Notes: generated by a model not told the origin, from the letters alone. DNA of 47,013 nt from Actinomyces sp. (GCF_030524025.1 NZ_JAUNHI010000019.1:1-47013), one strand, 5' to 3'. Numbered from the stretch's first letter, positions 18,710-27,225 are shown. Numbers and translations: made by a program.

Positions 18710-19603
18710 ATGAGCGCGCGCCCCGAGGCCCGACAGGTCCTGTCCAACCCCGGCTCCGCGCGGGTCACGCGGGTGGCCGGGCTGGCCCGCCGCCAGGCGC
18801 GCGAGCGGCACGGTCGTTTTCTCGCAGAAGGCCCCCAAAGCGTGCGCGAGGCCGTGCGCCACGCCCCCGACCACGTCCTGGACGTCTATCTCACCGAGGC
18901 CGCTGCTGAGCGGTACCGGGAGATCGTGTCCCAAGCCCGCCAGTCCGGGATCCACACCCACCTCGTCAGCCCCTCGGTCATGGAGGCCATGAGCGCGGAC
19001 GCGCAGGGGGCGCTGGCTGTCGTCGGTGTCGGTGCGCTCGCGGCCCCGGGGCGGGGGAGAGGTGCGGCCGAGGGCTCGACGACGGGCGCCTCGACGGACC
19101 CCGCGGTGGGCTCTGTGGGGGACTGGGCGCATGCCCTGGCCGGGGCCAGGCTCGTGGCGGTGCTCACCGAGGTCCAGGACCCCGGCAACGCCGGGACGAT
19201 CATCCGGGCCGCCGACGCCGCGGGCGCCGACGCCGTGGTTCTTGCCCGCGGATCGGTGGAGGCCACAAGCCCCAAAGTGGTGCGCTCCACGGCCGGGTCG
19301 CTCTTCCACCTGCCGGTGCTCACCGGCGGCGGCCTGGAGGAGGTCGTGGGGGCGCTGCGGGCCGCCGGGCTGACGCTTCTGGCCGCCGACGGGCGCGGAC
19401 CGGTCGACCTCTTCGAGGCCGACGAGTTGCTGGCCGCCCCCGGCGCCTGGCTGCTGGGCAATGAGGCGCGGGGCCTGGCCCCGGCCGCCCTCGAGCAGGC
19501 CGATGCCGTCGTCTCCATCCCCATCTACGGGGCCGCCGAGTCCCTCAACGTCGCCACCGCCGCCACCATCTGCCTCTACGCCTCCGCCCGCGCCCAGCGC
19601 TGA
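18710..19603 (+). CDS. TrmH/SpoU-family RNA 2'-O-ribose methyltransferase
   Basis: A 297-residue SPOUT-class methyltransferase using SAM to methylate a ribose in rRNA or tRNA. The N-terminal substrate-binding domain reads ERHGRFLAEGPQSVREAVRH. The three family motifs are LTEVQDPGNAGTIIRAADAAG, WLLGNEARGLAPAALEQAD and SIPIYGAAESLNVATAATIC. A Gly/Ser-rich insertion (about residues 110-140) joins the domains. In Actinobacteria such a gene is often found ahead of pheST; here a transporter block intervenes. The exact RNA target cannot be read from sequence. Confidence 0.92.
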   Translation: MSARPEARQVLSNPGSARVTRVAGLARRQARERHGRFLAEGPQSVREAVRHAPDHVLDVYLTEAAAERYREIVSQARQSGIHTHLVSPSVMEAMSADAQGALAVVGVGALAAPGRGRGAAEGSTTGASTDPAVGSVGDWAHALAGARLVAVLTEVQDPGNAGTIIRAADAAGADAVVLARGSVEATSPKVVRSTAGSLFHLPVLTGGGLEEVVGALRAAGLTLLAADGRGPVDLFEADELLAAPGAWLLGNEARGLAPAALEQADAVVSIPIYGAAESLNVATAATICLYASARAQR

Positions 19604-19647
19604 GGTGCGAGATCGGCCGACCGCGCGGGAGGGGATCGCGCGCGGCC

Positions 19648-19812
19648 TCAGCCCAGCACGGTGAGCAGGTCGCGCAGGCTGGCCACGACAAGGGCGCCGG
19701 GGCGTCGTCGGGCAGGGTGACCGAGGTGCCCGGCCGCACGAGCAGCGCGGCGGCCATCCCGGCGGCGCGTGCCGCCGCCATGTCGATGCCCCGGTCCCCG
19801 ACGCACAGCTAT
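19648..19812 (-). pseudogene. C-terminal remnant of a HAD-superfamily hydrolase
   Basis: The minus strand reads LCVGDRGIDMAAARAAGMAAA then LLVRPGTSVTLPDDAPA, the last motif and end of a HAD phosphatase. A one-base shift near 19698 moves to ALVVASLRDLLTVLG and a stop at 19648. An in-frame stop lies just upstream of the LCVGD, so the N-terminal two-thirds with the nucleophilic aspartate is gone. The frameshift is in a GC-rich run; the truncation is not explained by that. Confidence 0.7.
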
Positions 19813-19966
19813 TCTCCCCGGATCTGGCCTGCCGCACCGGCACTCGGAGACCCGATCTCCTGCTGGGTCCGGTCCCCGGCACCGCGGCCGGGTGGCGCTC
19901 GGACGCGAGGCGGGCTGAGCCGACCGGCCCGGCAGAGCCCCGACGGTCTCGCAGATCGGCGCAGCG
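19813..19966. other. Non-coding stretch before the ABC importer promoter
   Basis: No ORF with family resemblance is visible on either strand. The sequence is GC-rich and contains no strong hairpin that I can see. It separates the HAD remnant from the importer promoter. Confidence 0.4.
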
Positions 19967-19996
19967 CTGGGCATGGCGGGGCATCGGTGTTACGGT
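19967..19996 (+). promoter_or_regulatory. Candidate promoter of the Cys-leader ABC importer operon
   Basis: -10 TACGGT (19991-19996) with a weak -35 CTGGGC (19967-19972), spacer 18 bp. A start near 20003 would give about 45 nt before the leader ORF. Confidence 0.4.
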
Positions 19997-20047
19997 TCGG
20001 GCACGCGGCCGCGGTCGGCGGCCGCCGGATGCAGGAGGAGGAACTCG

Positions 20048-20083
20048 GTGCGCATGTGGATGTGTTGCTGTCGCTGTCACTGA
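20048..20083 (+). CDS. Cysteine-rich leader peptide MRMWMCCCRCH upstream of ABC importer
   Basis: An 11-residue ORF, GTG 20048 to TGA 20081-20083, encoding MRMWMCCCRCH: three consecutive Cys codons (TGT TGC TGT) and a fourth after Arg. A strong GGAGGAGGAA ribosome binding site (20034-20043) sits 4 nt upstream, so it is very likely translated. It lies 45 nt before the importer ATPase gene. GCTGTC (20073-20078) pairs with GACAGC (20084-20089) across the last Cys codon and the stop, so ribosome position would decide whether the hairpin forms. Three-Cys leaders are known cysteine attenuators in mycobacteria; by analogy this one should link importer expression to cysteine supply. Confidence 0.8.
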   Translation: MRMWMCCCRCH

Positions 20084-20128
20084 GACAGCCTCCAGACCCA
20101 TTCGCTCCCAGACCGAGACGAGGTGCTC

Positions 20129-20923
20129 GTGCGCACTCCCACCCCGCCCGCAGACCAGTCCGACGACCACCGGCCGGCATCGCCCGCCGACGTGCTCGTG
20201 CGCATCAGCCATGTGGTCAAGCGCTACGGAGACTTCACCGCGCTGGACGATGTGTCCCTGGACATCCACCGCGGTGAGGTGGTCACCGTCGTCGGCGCCT
20301 CGGGCTCGGGCAAGTCCACCCTGTGCCGCACGATCAACCGCCTGGAGACCATCGAGTCCGGCACCATCGAGATCGACGGCGTCCCCCTGCCCGAGGAGGG
20401 CAAGGAGCTGGCCCGCCTGCGCGCCGAGGTCGGCATGGTCTTCCAGTCCTTCAACCTCTTCCCGCACCTGAGCGTCCTGGACAACATCACCCTGGCTCCG
20501 GTCAAGGTCCGCGGCCTCGACAAGGACATGGCCCAGGCCAGGGCGCGCTCCCTGCTGGAGCGCGTCGGGCTGGCCGACCAGGCCGCCAAACGCCCGACCC
20601 AGCTCTCCGGAGGCCAGGCCCAGCGGGTGGCCATCGCGCGGGCCCTGGCCATGGACCCCAAGGTCATGCTCTTCGACGAGCCCACCTCCGCCCTGGACCC
20701 CGAGATGATCAACGAGGTCCTCGACGTCATCAAGGACCTGGCCACCTCGGGGATGACGATGCTCGTCGTCACCCACGAGATGGGCTTCGCCCGCTCGGCG
20801 GCCGACCGGGTCGTCTTCATGGATGCCGGGCAGATCGTCGAGGCCGGCCCGCCGGCGGAGTTCTTCTCCCAGCCGCGCACCGAGCGCGCCCGCGACTTCC
20901 TGTCCAAGGTCCTCAGCCACTGA
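20129..20923 (+). CDS. Polar amino acid ABC importer, ATP-binding protein (probable cystine/cysteine)
   Basis: A 264-residue GlnQ-type ATPase powering amino-acid uptake. Motifs: Walker [12 protein letters not shown]-loop [17 protein letters not shown], signature [16 protein letters not shown], Walker [15 protein letters not shown] and switch [12 protein letters not shown] 20129 has GAGG five bases upstream; GTG 20123 is an in-frame alternative. First structural gene of a four-gene operon. The Cys-rich leader ORF just upstream suggests cystine or cysteine as substrate; the protein itself would otherwise be read as a general polar amino acid transporter. Confidence 0.93.
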   Translation: MRTPTPPADQSDDHRPASPADVLVRISHVVKRYGDFTALDDVSLDIHRGEVVTVVGASGSGKSTLCRTINRLETIESGTIEIDGVPLPEEGKELARLRAEVGMVFQSFNLFPHLSVLDNITLAPVKVRGLDKDMAQARARSLLERVGLADQAAKRPTQLSGGQAQRVAIARALAMDPKVMLFDEPTSALDPEMINEVLDVIKDLATSGMTMLVVTHEMGFARSAADRVVFMDAGQIVEAGPPAEFFSQPRTERARDFLSKVLSH

Positions 20924-21095
20924 TTCCGCACACCTGAATGAGCACCTGATTCAGCCACTGGCGACCCGCCCACCAGCCACCTCACCTCCACCGTCCACCG
21001 ACCTGCGGCGGCCCCGCGCCGACCCGCACCCAGTCGCACCGGCCCGCGCACCCCGTGCGGACCCCGGCGAGCGACGATCCGTGAAAGGAACCACC
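20924..21095. other. Intergenic region inside the ABC importer operon
   Basis: The 172-nt gap is C-rich and has no plausible ORF. CTGAAT at 20935-20940 and ATTCAG at 20950-20955 form a small hairpin soon after the ATPase stop, which may set relative expression of the ATPase and the binding protein. A GTGAAAGGAA ribosome binding site precedes the next gene. Confidence 0.4.
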
Positions 21096-22055
21096 ATGGC
21101 GACCCTGTCCCGCCGACTCCTCCTGACCTCCTCGGTCTCCGCCTCCGTGGCCCTCGCCCTGGCCGCCTGCGCCGACACCGGCGCCGACGGCCAGGCGGTG
21201 GCCAGCGCGTCAGAGGGCGCCGGCGGCTTCGACACCGCGGTAGCCTCCGGCCCGGTGGCGGCCGACGACGTCGTGGCGGCCTCGACCTGGGCCACAGCCA
21301 TCAAGAACGCGGGCAAGCTGCGCACGGGCGGGACGAAGACCTCCCAGGTCTTCTCCATCGAGGACCCGGCCACCGGCAAGCTGACCGGCTTCGACGCGGG
21401 CCTGGCCCAGGCCCTGGCCCGCTACATCATCGGCGGGGACGACGCCGCCTCTCTGCTCGAGGTCACCCAGGTCTCCTCCGACACCCGCGAGACCTTCCTG
21501 ACCAACGGCAGCGTCGACGCCGTCATCGCCACCTACACGATCACCCCGGAGCGGGCCCAGAAGATCACCTTCGCCGGCCCCTACTACTCCTCGGGGCAGA
21601 TCGTCCTGGTCACTTCCGATAACAGCGAGATCACCGGGGTGGAGTCCCTGGATGGCAAGAAGGCGGCTGTCCAGTCCAACTCGACCTCCGCCGACGCCCT
21701 GGCCGAGAAGACCCCGGGGGCCCAGGCCGTGCCCTTCGACACCAACTCCGAGTGCGTGGCGGCCCTGACGGCCGGGCAGGTCGACGCCTACGTCGTCGAC
21801 CAGGCGCTGGCACTGTCCGAGATCGCCGGCAACGACTCCCTCAAGATCGTTGGCGACCCCTTCACCGACGACCCCTACGGCATCGGCCTGCCCAAGGACT
21901 CCGACGCCCAGGCCTTCGTCAACACCTTCCTGGAGACCATCGAGTCCGATGGCACCTGGGACGCCATCTGGCAGGCCACGATCGGCGCGATCCTGGGCGG
22001 CTCGGCACCCGAGCCGCCCGCCATCGGCTCGGTCCCCGGTTCCGAGACCGCCTGA
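21096..22055 (+). CDS. Amino acid ABC importer, substrate-binding lipoprotein
   Basis: A 319-residue family 3 solute-binding protein anchored outside the cell. The signal peptide SRRLLLTSSVSASVALALAAC ends in a lipobox with lipid-modified Cys25, preceded by twin arginines. The mature domain shows family marks such as GKLTGFDAGLAQALARY, VDAVIATYTITPERAQKITFAGPYY and VDAYVVDQALALSEI. ATG 21096 follows AAAGGAA. The ligand cannot be read from sequence; the operon's Cys leader favours cystine/cysteine. Confidence 0.92.
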   Translation: MATLSRRLLLTSSVSASVALALAACADTGADGQAVASASEGAGGFDTAVASGPVAADDVVAASTWATAIKNAGKLRTGGTKTSQVFSIEDPATGKLTGFDAGLAQALARYIIGGDDAASLLEVTQVSSDTRETFLTNGSVDAVIATYTITPERAQKITFAGPYYSSGQIVLVTSDNSEITGVESLDGKKAAVQSNSTSADALAEKTPGAQAVPFDTNSECVAALTAGQVDAYVVDQALALSEIAGNDSLKIVGDPFTDDPYGIGLPKDSDAQAFVNTFLETIESDGTWDAIWQATIGAILGGSAPEPPAIGSVPGSETA

Positions 22056-22122
22056 CCCGACCGCTCGGCCCTCGCCCGGGGCCGGGCGGTCGGCCTCCGA
22101 CCCGCACGTCCTCAGGAGCACC

Positions 22123-22779
22123 ATGACGGTCCTCACCGACAACCTCGACCTGCTCGGGCAGGGCCTGGCCACGACCCTGGTCCTCGCCCTGTCCGCCTAC
22201 GCCGGCGCCTTGGTTCTGGGCACCGTCATGGCGGTGTTCCGGGTCAGCCCCATCCCGCCGCTGCGGCTCGTGGGCGCTGCCTGGGTGACGGTGGCATGCA
22301 ACATCCCGCTGCTGTGCCTCATGATCCTGGCGGCCTTCGCCCTGCCGGTGGCCGGGGTGCGCGTGTCCCTGTTCTGGGCCGCGGTCGGCTCCCTGACCTT
22401 CTCCGCCTCAGGATTCGTCTGCGAAACCGTCCGCTCCGGGGTCAACTCGGTGCCCAAGGGGCAGATCGAGGCCTCCCGGGCCCTGGGCATGCCGTTCTCG
22501 ATGACCATCACCCGCGTCGTCCTGCCCCAGGCACTGGCCCGCACCATCCAGCCGCTGGTCAACATCTTCATCTCCTGCCTCATCGGCTCGGCTCTGGCCG
22601 CCGCCATCGGCGTGCCCGAGCTGACCAGCGTCACCCAGTCCCTCAACCGCCAGTACGCCGAGGCGGTCGTCACCTTCCTCACCTCGGGCCTGACCTACCT
22701 GGCCATCGCCTTCGCCGCCACGAAGGTCGGGGGAGCGCTCGAACGGCGCCTGTCCTCAGGACGGGAGGCCCGCGCATGA
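22123..22779 (+). CDS. Amino acid ABC importer, permease 1
   Basis: A 218-residue HisM/GlnP-type permease with about five membrane segments. The cytoplasmic coupling (EAA) loop is SVPKGQIEASRALGMPFSMT, followed by VVLPQALARTIQPLVN. An AGGAG ribosome binding site precedes ATG 22123. Its stop overlaps the start of permease 2 (ATGA), consistent with a heteromeric permease. Confidence 0.93.
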   Translation: MTVLTDNLDLLGQGLATTLVLALSAYAGALVLGTVMAVFRVSPIPPLRLVGAAWVTVACNIPLLCLMILAAFALPVAGVRVSLFWAAVGSLTFSASGFVCETVRSGVNSVPKGQIEASRALGMPFSMTITRVVLPQALARTIQPLVNIFISCLIGSALAAAIGVPELTSVTQSLNRQYAEAVVTFLTSGLTYLAIAFAATKVGGALERRLSSGREARA

Positions 22780-23639
22780 CGATGGCATCGACCCGGCTCG
22801 TCACCCGCCGGGGGCGCACCACCGGCCCCACCGACTCGGCCCTGCTCTTCGATGCACCAGGGCCCCGCGCCCGGCGCCGCATCCTTGTCTGCTCGGTCCT
22901 GGTCACGGTGCTCATCGTCGCCCTGGTCGCGGCCGCGGTGGCCCAGCTGGCCCAGGCCGGCCAGCTCGACTACCCCAAGTGGCGCTACTTCGCAGGCCAG
23001 TCGGTGGTGCGCTACCTGGGCAAGGCGCTGCGCGACACGCTGACGGTCACCGCCGTCAGCGCGGCGCTGTCCTTCCCGCTGGGCATCGTCCTGGGTTGGG
23101 CGCGGCTGGCGGCCGGCCGGGTCGGCAAGGTGGTCGTGGGAGCCTGGATCGACGCCATGCGCGCGATCCCCATGCTCCTGCTCATCTACTTCTTCCTCCT
23201 CGTCGTGCCGCGCTGGGGCCTGACACTGTCCCCCTTCTGGATGCTCGCGGTGCCCATCGTCATGTGCACCTCGGCGACCACCTCCGAGGTGTTCCGCTCC
23301 GGCGTGCTCTCCCTGGACCGGGGGCAGAGCGAGGCATCCCTGGCGCTGGGCCTGAGCCGCGGGCAGACGATGCGCCTCGTCCTGGCCCCGCAGGCGCTGC
23401 GGGTCATGCTGCCCACCCTCATCACCCAGCTCATCGTCATCCTCAAGAACTCCTCCCTGGGCTACGTCGTGGCCTACGCCGAGCTCATGTATGCCGCGCG
23501 CCTGCTGGTCTCCAGCGCCCGCGCCACGGTGTACCTGGACGTCTACCTGCCCGCCTACATGATCGTGGCGCTGCTCTACATCGCCCTCAACTGGTCCCTG
23601 GGCGCGGCCGCACGCCGCATCGAGGCGCGCACCCGCTGA
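22776..23639 (+). CDS. Amino acid ABC importer, permease 2
   Basis: A 287-residue permease, longer at its N-terminus than permease 1, where a cytoplasmic extension (VTRRGRTTGPTDSAL) precedes the first membrane helix. The coupling loop is LDRGQSEASLALGLSRGQTMR followed by LVLAPQALRVMLPTLITQL and LKNSSLGYVVAYAELMY, typical of the GltK/GlnP family. The stop lies in a palindrome shared with the convergent exporter gene. Confidence 0.93.
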   Translation: MTMASTRLVTRRGRTTGPTDSALLFDAPGPRARRRILVCSVLVTVLIVALVAAAVAQLAQAGQLDYPKWRYFAGQSVVRYLGKALRDTLTVTAVSAALSFPLGIVLGWARLAAGRVGKVVVGAWIDAMRAIPMLLLIYFFLLVVPRWGLTLSPFWMLAVPIVMCTSATTSEVFRSGVLSLDRGQSEASLALGLSRGQTMRLVLAPQALRVMLPTLITQLIVILKNSSLGYVVAYAELMYAARLLVSSARATVYLDVYLPAYMIVALLYIALNWSLGAAARRIEARTR

Positions 23640-23651
23640 CGGCCCCGTCAG
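23636..23651. terminator. Short palindrome shared by two convergent stop codons
   Basis: CTGACGG and CCGTCAG form a 7-bp stem with a 2-nt loop. The permease TGA (23637-23639) and the exporter TGA on the minus strand (23648-23650) both lie inside it. It could be a minimal bidirectional terminator; there is no T-run. Confidence 0.4.
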
Positions 23652-25327
23652 GCCCCCAGGTCCCGGCGCCGGTAGGCGACCAGGCCCGTCAGGAGCCCGA
23701 GGGCGCCGACCCCCGTCTGTACCGCCAGCGGCCCCCAGTCCATCGGCCCGACGACGTCGAGACCGTGACCGAGCACGCTCAGGTCGGCGGCCCACGTGGG
23801 CAGCTTGACCAGGCCCCCGAGGAACTGGGCGAAAGCGCTCCACGCCACGACCCCCCACACGAGGGCGACCCATCGCGGGGCGAGCCCCACCAGGGCCAGG
23901 GCGATGCCGACCGCGGCCATGAGCCCCGGCAGCTGGCTGACGGTCATGACGAAGGCGCGTCCGACCGCGTGGTCCGCCGTCACCTGGGTGGAGGTCGACC
24001 ACGCCATGACGGCGCCCGACAGGACCAGCAGCGCCGCCCCCTGCCCGAGGGCCGCACCGGCCTGGGCCACGAACAGGCGTGTGCGGCCGACCCCGGTCGC
24101 CGCCTCGGCCTCGACGAAGCCGTCGGACTCGGCGGCGGCCAGGGCTGTGGCGCGCTGCACCGCCGCCACGACCACGACAAGCACGGTGAGGATGGTCAGC
24201 AGGGACATGAACTGCCTGACCGGGCTGCCCGAGGCCATCTTGACGACGTAGGCGGCGGTCGCCGACCCGGGCTCGAGCAGGTCGGTGATCGCCCCCGACA
24301 TCGCCCCGAACAGGGCGGAGACGGCGGTGACCGCCACGGCCCAGCCCGCCGCCGACCCGGCCATGAGCCGCGCGAGGAGCCCGGCGTGCCCGCCGACACG
24401 CCACCGCCGCGGGCTGGCGGAGCGGTCCGGCAGGTAGCCGCTCTGGTACTCCCGGCGCGCGTAGGCCACGGCGGCCAGACCGTTGAGCAGGAGGCCGGCA
24501 ACCGCGCACGCAACCAACGGCCCGACTCGGTTGGAGGTGTAGGGCTCGACGATGTCGCGCCAGGCCAGGGGGGAGAGCCATCGCAGCCGGGCCGCACCCG
24601 TCTCGTCGGCGAGGACCCGCACGGCGAAGGAGGCGCCCAGGGCGGACAGGGCCAGACCGCGCGCGCCGGGGCCCGAGCGCGCGAGCTGGCACACCAGCGC
24701 CGCCAGACCGGTCATGGCCCATCCCGTCACGGCCACCGTTCCCGCCAGCGCCCAGGCTCCTGCGACCGTCAGCTCGGGGAAGGAGGTGTGCAGCGCCGCC
24801 AGGGTCGCCCCGATGCCCGTCGCGAGCAGCGCCACCGCGGCCCCCACGACGATGAGCGGGGCCAGGAGGGGCACGGCGCGCCCGACGCCGGCGCCGCGCA
24901 GCACCTCAGAGCGCCCTGAGTCCTCATCGGCGCGCAGCAGGCGGCAGGTGAGCAGGACCGACATGAGCCCGGTGCACACCAGGAGGTAGGTGCCGATCTC
25001 CCACTGGGTGAGCTGCCCCAGCGTCCCCGGCAGGGGCAGGACGCCGTAGAGCAGGCGGGTGCCGGCCGAGGCGCGCATCGCCTCGATGAGGGTCTCGCGT
25101 GAGGCCAAGGAGGGGTAGGCCGCCTCATAGCTCGAGGCCGCGGCCGCCAGCCCCCACAGGGGGACCAGCCAGGCGGCGACACCCAGCCACACGCGCCGGA
25201 CGGTCAGGCGCACGGCGGGCAGGAGGCCCGCCAGGTCGGGGCTCCACGCCATCGGCGTCACCCGCCGCCCGGGCCGCGGGGCCGCAGCCGCGGCCAAGGT
25301 CGGTGCAGTCGAGACGTCGGTGCTCAT
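23648..25327 (-). CDS. ABC-2 type exporter, membrane protein
   Basis: A 559-residue polytopic membrane protein with about 12 hydrophobic segments in two similar halves, each opening with a leader such as LLPAVRLTVRRVWLGVAAWL. Features typical of actinobacterial polyketide-antibiotic-type ABC-2 permeases include ADEDSGRSEVLRGAGVGR and its counterpart AAESDGFVEAEAATGVGRTR. Start ATG 25327 overlaps the stop of the ATPase gene. It likely exports a hydrophobic drug, lipid or antimicrobial together with that ATPase; substrate unknown. Confidence 0.88.
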   Translation of the reverse strand: MSTDVSTAPTLAAAAAPRPGRRVTPMAWSPDLAGLLPAVRLTVRRVWLGVAAWLVPLWGLAAAASSYEAAYPSLASRETLIEAMRASAGTRLLYGVLPLPGTLGQLTQWEIGTYLLVCTGLMSVLLTCRLLRADEDSGRSEVLRGAGVGRAVPLLAPLIVVGAAVALLATGIGATLAALHTSFPELTVAGAWALAGTVAVTGWAMTGLAALVCQLARSGPGARGLALSALGASFAVRVLADETGAARLRWLSPLAWRDIVEPYTSNRVGPLVACAVAGLLLNGLAAVAYARREYQSGYLPDRSASPRRWRVGGHAGLLARLMAGSAAGWAVAVTAVSALFGAMSGAITDLLEPGSATAAYVVKMASGSPVRQFMSLLTILTVLVVVVAAVQRATALAAAESDGFVEAEAATGVGRTRLFVAQAGAALGQGAALLVLSGAVMAWSTSTQVTADHAVGRAFVMTVSQLPGLMAAVGIALALVGLAPRWVALVWGVVAWSAFAQFLGGLVKLPTWAADLSVLGHGLDVVGPMDWGPLAVQTGVGALGLLTGLVAYRRRDLGA

Positions 25328-26310
25328 CACGCCGCCTCGTAGTGCCGCAGGAACAAGTCCTCCAGGCTGGCCGGCTCACAGGTCACCTCGGTCAGGCGGT
25401 GCGTGGCCAGCACCCCCAGGACCTCGGGCACCCGCGCGGCGGGCACCTGGACCTCAAGACGCTCCACACCTCCCGCCACGGCGATGCCCAGCTGCTCCAG
25501 GTCCTGGCGGGCGCCGGCCACCACCGAGGCCCCACCCGCCGCCTCGACGCGGGTCTCGGACAGCGCGCGCAGGGTGCTCAGGTCCCCGTCCTCGACCACC
25601 CGGCCCGCCTTGACGATCGTCACCGCCGAGCACAGGCGCTGCACCTCGGCCAGGATGTGGCTGGACAGCAGGACCGTGCGCCCCTCGGAGGCGGCGCGGG
25701 ACACCTCCTCGGTGAAGACCCGCTCCATGAGGGGGTCCAGGCCCGATGTGGGCTCATCGAGCACGAGCAGGCGCGTCGGCGCGGCCAGGGCCGCCACGAG
25801 GGCGACCTTCTGCCGATTGCCCTTGGAATAGGTGCGCACCCGCTTGGAGGGGTCGAGCTCGAAGCGCTCGATGAGTTCGCGCTCCCGGTCCCGGTCGCGT
25901 CGGCCGCGCAGCCCGGCCAGGGCGTCGAGGACCTGGCCGCCGGTGAGGTTGGGCCACAGGGCGACGTCGCCGGCCACATAGGACACCTCCCGGTTGATCC
26001 GGCTGGACTGCCTGCCCGGTGGTCGGCCGAGCACGCGCACCTGACCGTCATCGGGCCTCAACAACCCGAGCAGCACCCGGATCGTGGTGGACTTGCCGGC
26101 CCCGTTGGGGCCGAGGAAGCCGTGGACCGAGCCCGGCCGGACCTCGAGGTCCAACCGGTCCAGCGCCTTGAGGCCCCCGAACCGCTTGACCAGTCCGCGC
26201 ACCCGGATCGGTGAGTCGGTGCCCGTGCCGGCCCGCGGGGCAGCGGGTGGTGAGGTTGAGGCTGAGGTCGGGGCTGAGGTCGGGGACGTCGGTGTGGTCG
26301 GTGGACTCAC
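25327..26310 (-). CDS. ABC-2 type exporter, ATP-binding protein
   Basis: A 327-residue ATPase. Walker A GPNGAGKSTT, an Asn/Arg-containing Q-loop region, signature YSKGNRQKVALVAALA, Walker B LLVLDEPTSGLDPLM and switch LLSSHILAEV are present, with a C-terminal extension (VERLEVQVPAARVPEVLGVL) typical of drug-exporter ATPases. The chosen GTG 26310 overlaps the merR stop; the frame is open further upstream but unlike the family. The first 30 residues are a Thr/Ser/Pro-rich extension. Confidence 0.92.
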   Translation of the reverse strand: MSPPTTPTSPTSAPTSASTSPPAAPRAGTGTDSPIRVRGLVKRFGGLKALDRLDLEVRPGSVHGFLGPNGAGKSTTIRVLLGLLRPDDGQVRVLGRPPGRQSSRINREVSYVAGDVALWPNLTGGQVLDALAGLRGRRDRDRERELIERFELDPSKRVRTYSKGNRQKVALVAALAAPTRLLVLDEPTSGLDPLMERVFTEEVSRAASEGRTVLLSSHILAEVQRLCSAVTIVKAGRVVEDGDLSTLRALSETRVEAAGGASVVAGARQDLEQLGIAVAGGVERLEVQVPAARVPEVLGVLATHRLTEVTCEPASLEDLFLRHYEAA

Positions 26311-27158
26311 AGAACGGGGTCCTCTCCCGCCGAGCGGCGGATCGTGGTGGCGAGGTCGGGGTCGGTCATGAGCAGCTCGAGGAAGCGCGTGGCGAAGGCC
26401 CGTTGGGCTGGATGGGGGTAGCCCGCCACGGTGAGCACATGGGTCAGGCGCCACAAGGCGCGGCCCGCCGCCCCGTCGGGCAGGTCGTCCAGGGCCCGGA
26501 TGGCGGCCTGCTTGTGGCGCATCGTCAGCGCCATGGTGTTCTCGGCGAGCTCGTGCGCCCGCGCGATGCCGGTTGCCTCGTCGAGCTGGGTGAGCCGGGC
26601 GAAGGCGGTGATCTGCTGGGCGCACACCTCGCGCTCGGCGGCGTCGAACTCCTCGATGAAGGCGCTGGCGCTGTCGGGGATCATTCCCAGGGAGGCCAGG
26701 ACGAGATTCATCTGTTTCTCGGTGCGCAGGCTGCGCAGGTCTCCTCCCATGTCGCGCACACGGATCTCGACGTCGTCGTAGAAACGGGTCAGTGCCGCCG
26801 GTGCGGGGGACAGGGGCCGCCCGGACTCGACCCGGGCGATCAGCTCGTCGATCCGCGCGGCCTGCTCCTCCAGGCTGCGCCGCTGGGCCTCGATCGTCCC
26901 GCGGGCGGCACGCAGGTCCCGTAGGACGGCCTCACGGTCGGATCCCTGGGCATCGGAGGTGAGCATGTCGGCGACCTGGGACAGTGACAAGCCGCCGTCG
27001 GCCAGCCAGCGGATGCGCAGCAGCCGGGCCAGGTGCTCCACCCCGTAGTGGCGCCTGCCATGGACGGTGGGAGGCACCTCGAGCAGCCCGAGGCGGTGGT
27101 AGTGGCGCACCGCCCGGGGGGTCGTGCCGGCCAGATCGGCGATCTCCTTGACTCGCAT
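26307..27158 (-). CDS. MerR-family transcriptional regulator of the ABC-2 exporter
   Basis: A 283-residue regulator. The N-terminal winged helix reads RVKEIADLAGTTPRAVRHYHRLGLLEVPP then RRHYGVEHLARLLRIRWLADGG, followed by the long dimerisation helix (REAVLRDLRAARGTIEAQRRSLEEQ). The C-terminal 180 residues form a helical effector domain without the cysteines of metal-sensing MerR, suggesting a drug-like ligand. It is the first gene of a translationally coupled three-gene minus-strand operon, and its promoter has the classic MerR architecture with a palindrome in the spacer, so it probably regulates itself and the exporter. Confidence 0.9.
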   Translation of the reverse strand: MRVKEIADLAGTTPRAVRHYHRLGLLEVPPTVHGRRHYGVEHLARLLRIRWLADGGLSLSQVADMLTSDAQGSDREAVLRDLRAARGTIEAQRRSLEEQAARIDELIARVESGRPLSPAPAALTRFYDDVEIRVRDMGGDLRSLRTEKQMNLVLASLGMIPDSASAFIEEFDAAEREVCAQQITAFARLTQLDEATGIARAHELAENTMALTMRHKQAAIRALDDLPDGAAGRALWRLTHVLTVAGYPHPAQRAFATRFLELLMTDPDLATTIRRSAGEDPVL

Positions 27159-27164
27159 GGCCTC

Positions 27165-27195
27165 ATCCCAGCAGGTGACGCAACGTCACGGTCAA
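27165..27195 (-). promoter_or_regulatory. MerR-type promoter/operator with 19-bp spacer
   Basis: On the minus strand, -35 TTGACC (27195-27190) and -10 TGGGAT (27170-27165) are separated by 19 bp, the elongated spacer typical of MerR-controlled promoters. The spacer holds the perfect inverted repeat GTGACG-TTG-CGTCAC (27189-27175). The start codon at 27158 lies 6 nt after the -10, so the transcript is probably leaderless. Confidence 0.65.
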
Positions 27196-27225
27196 GCGGC
27201 CGCGCTCAGATCGTGTGGGCGGCCC

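Noticed and set aside
18044-20920. Very long minus-strand open frame (about 958 codons) across the chelatase, trmH-like and importer genes
   Set aside because: It is antisense to genes with clear family motifs; high GC makes such long shadow frames common. No recognisable domain in its translation.
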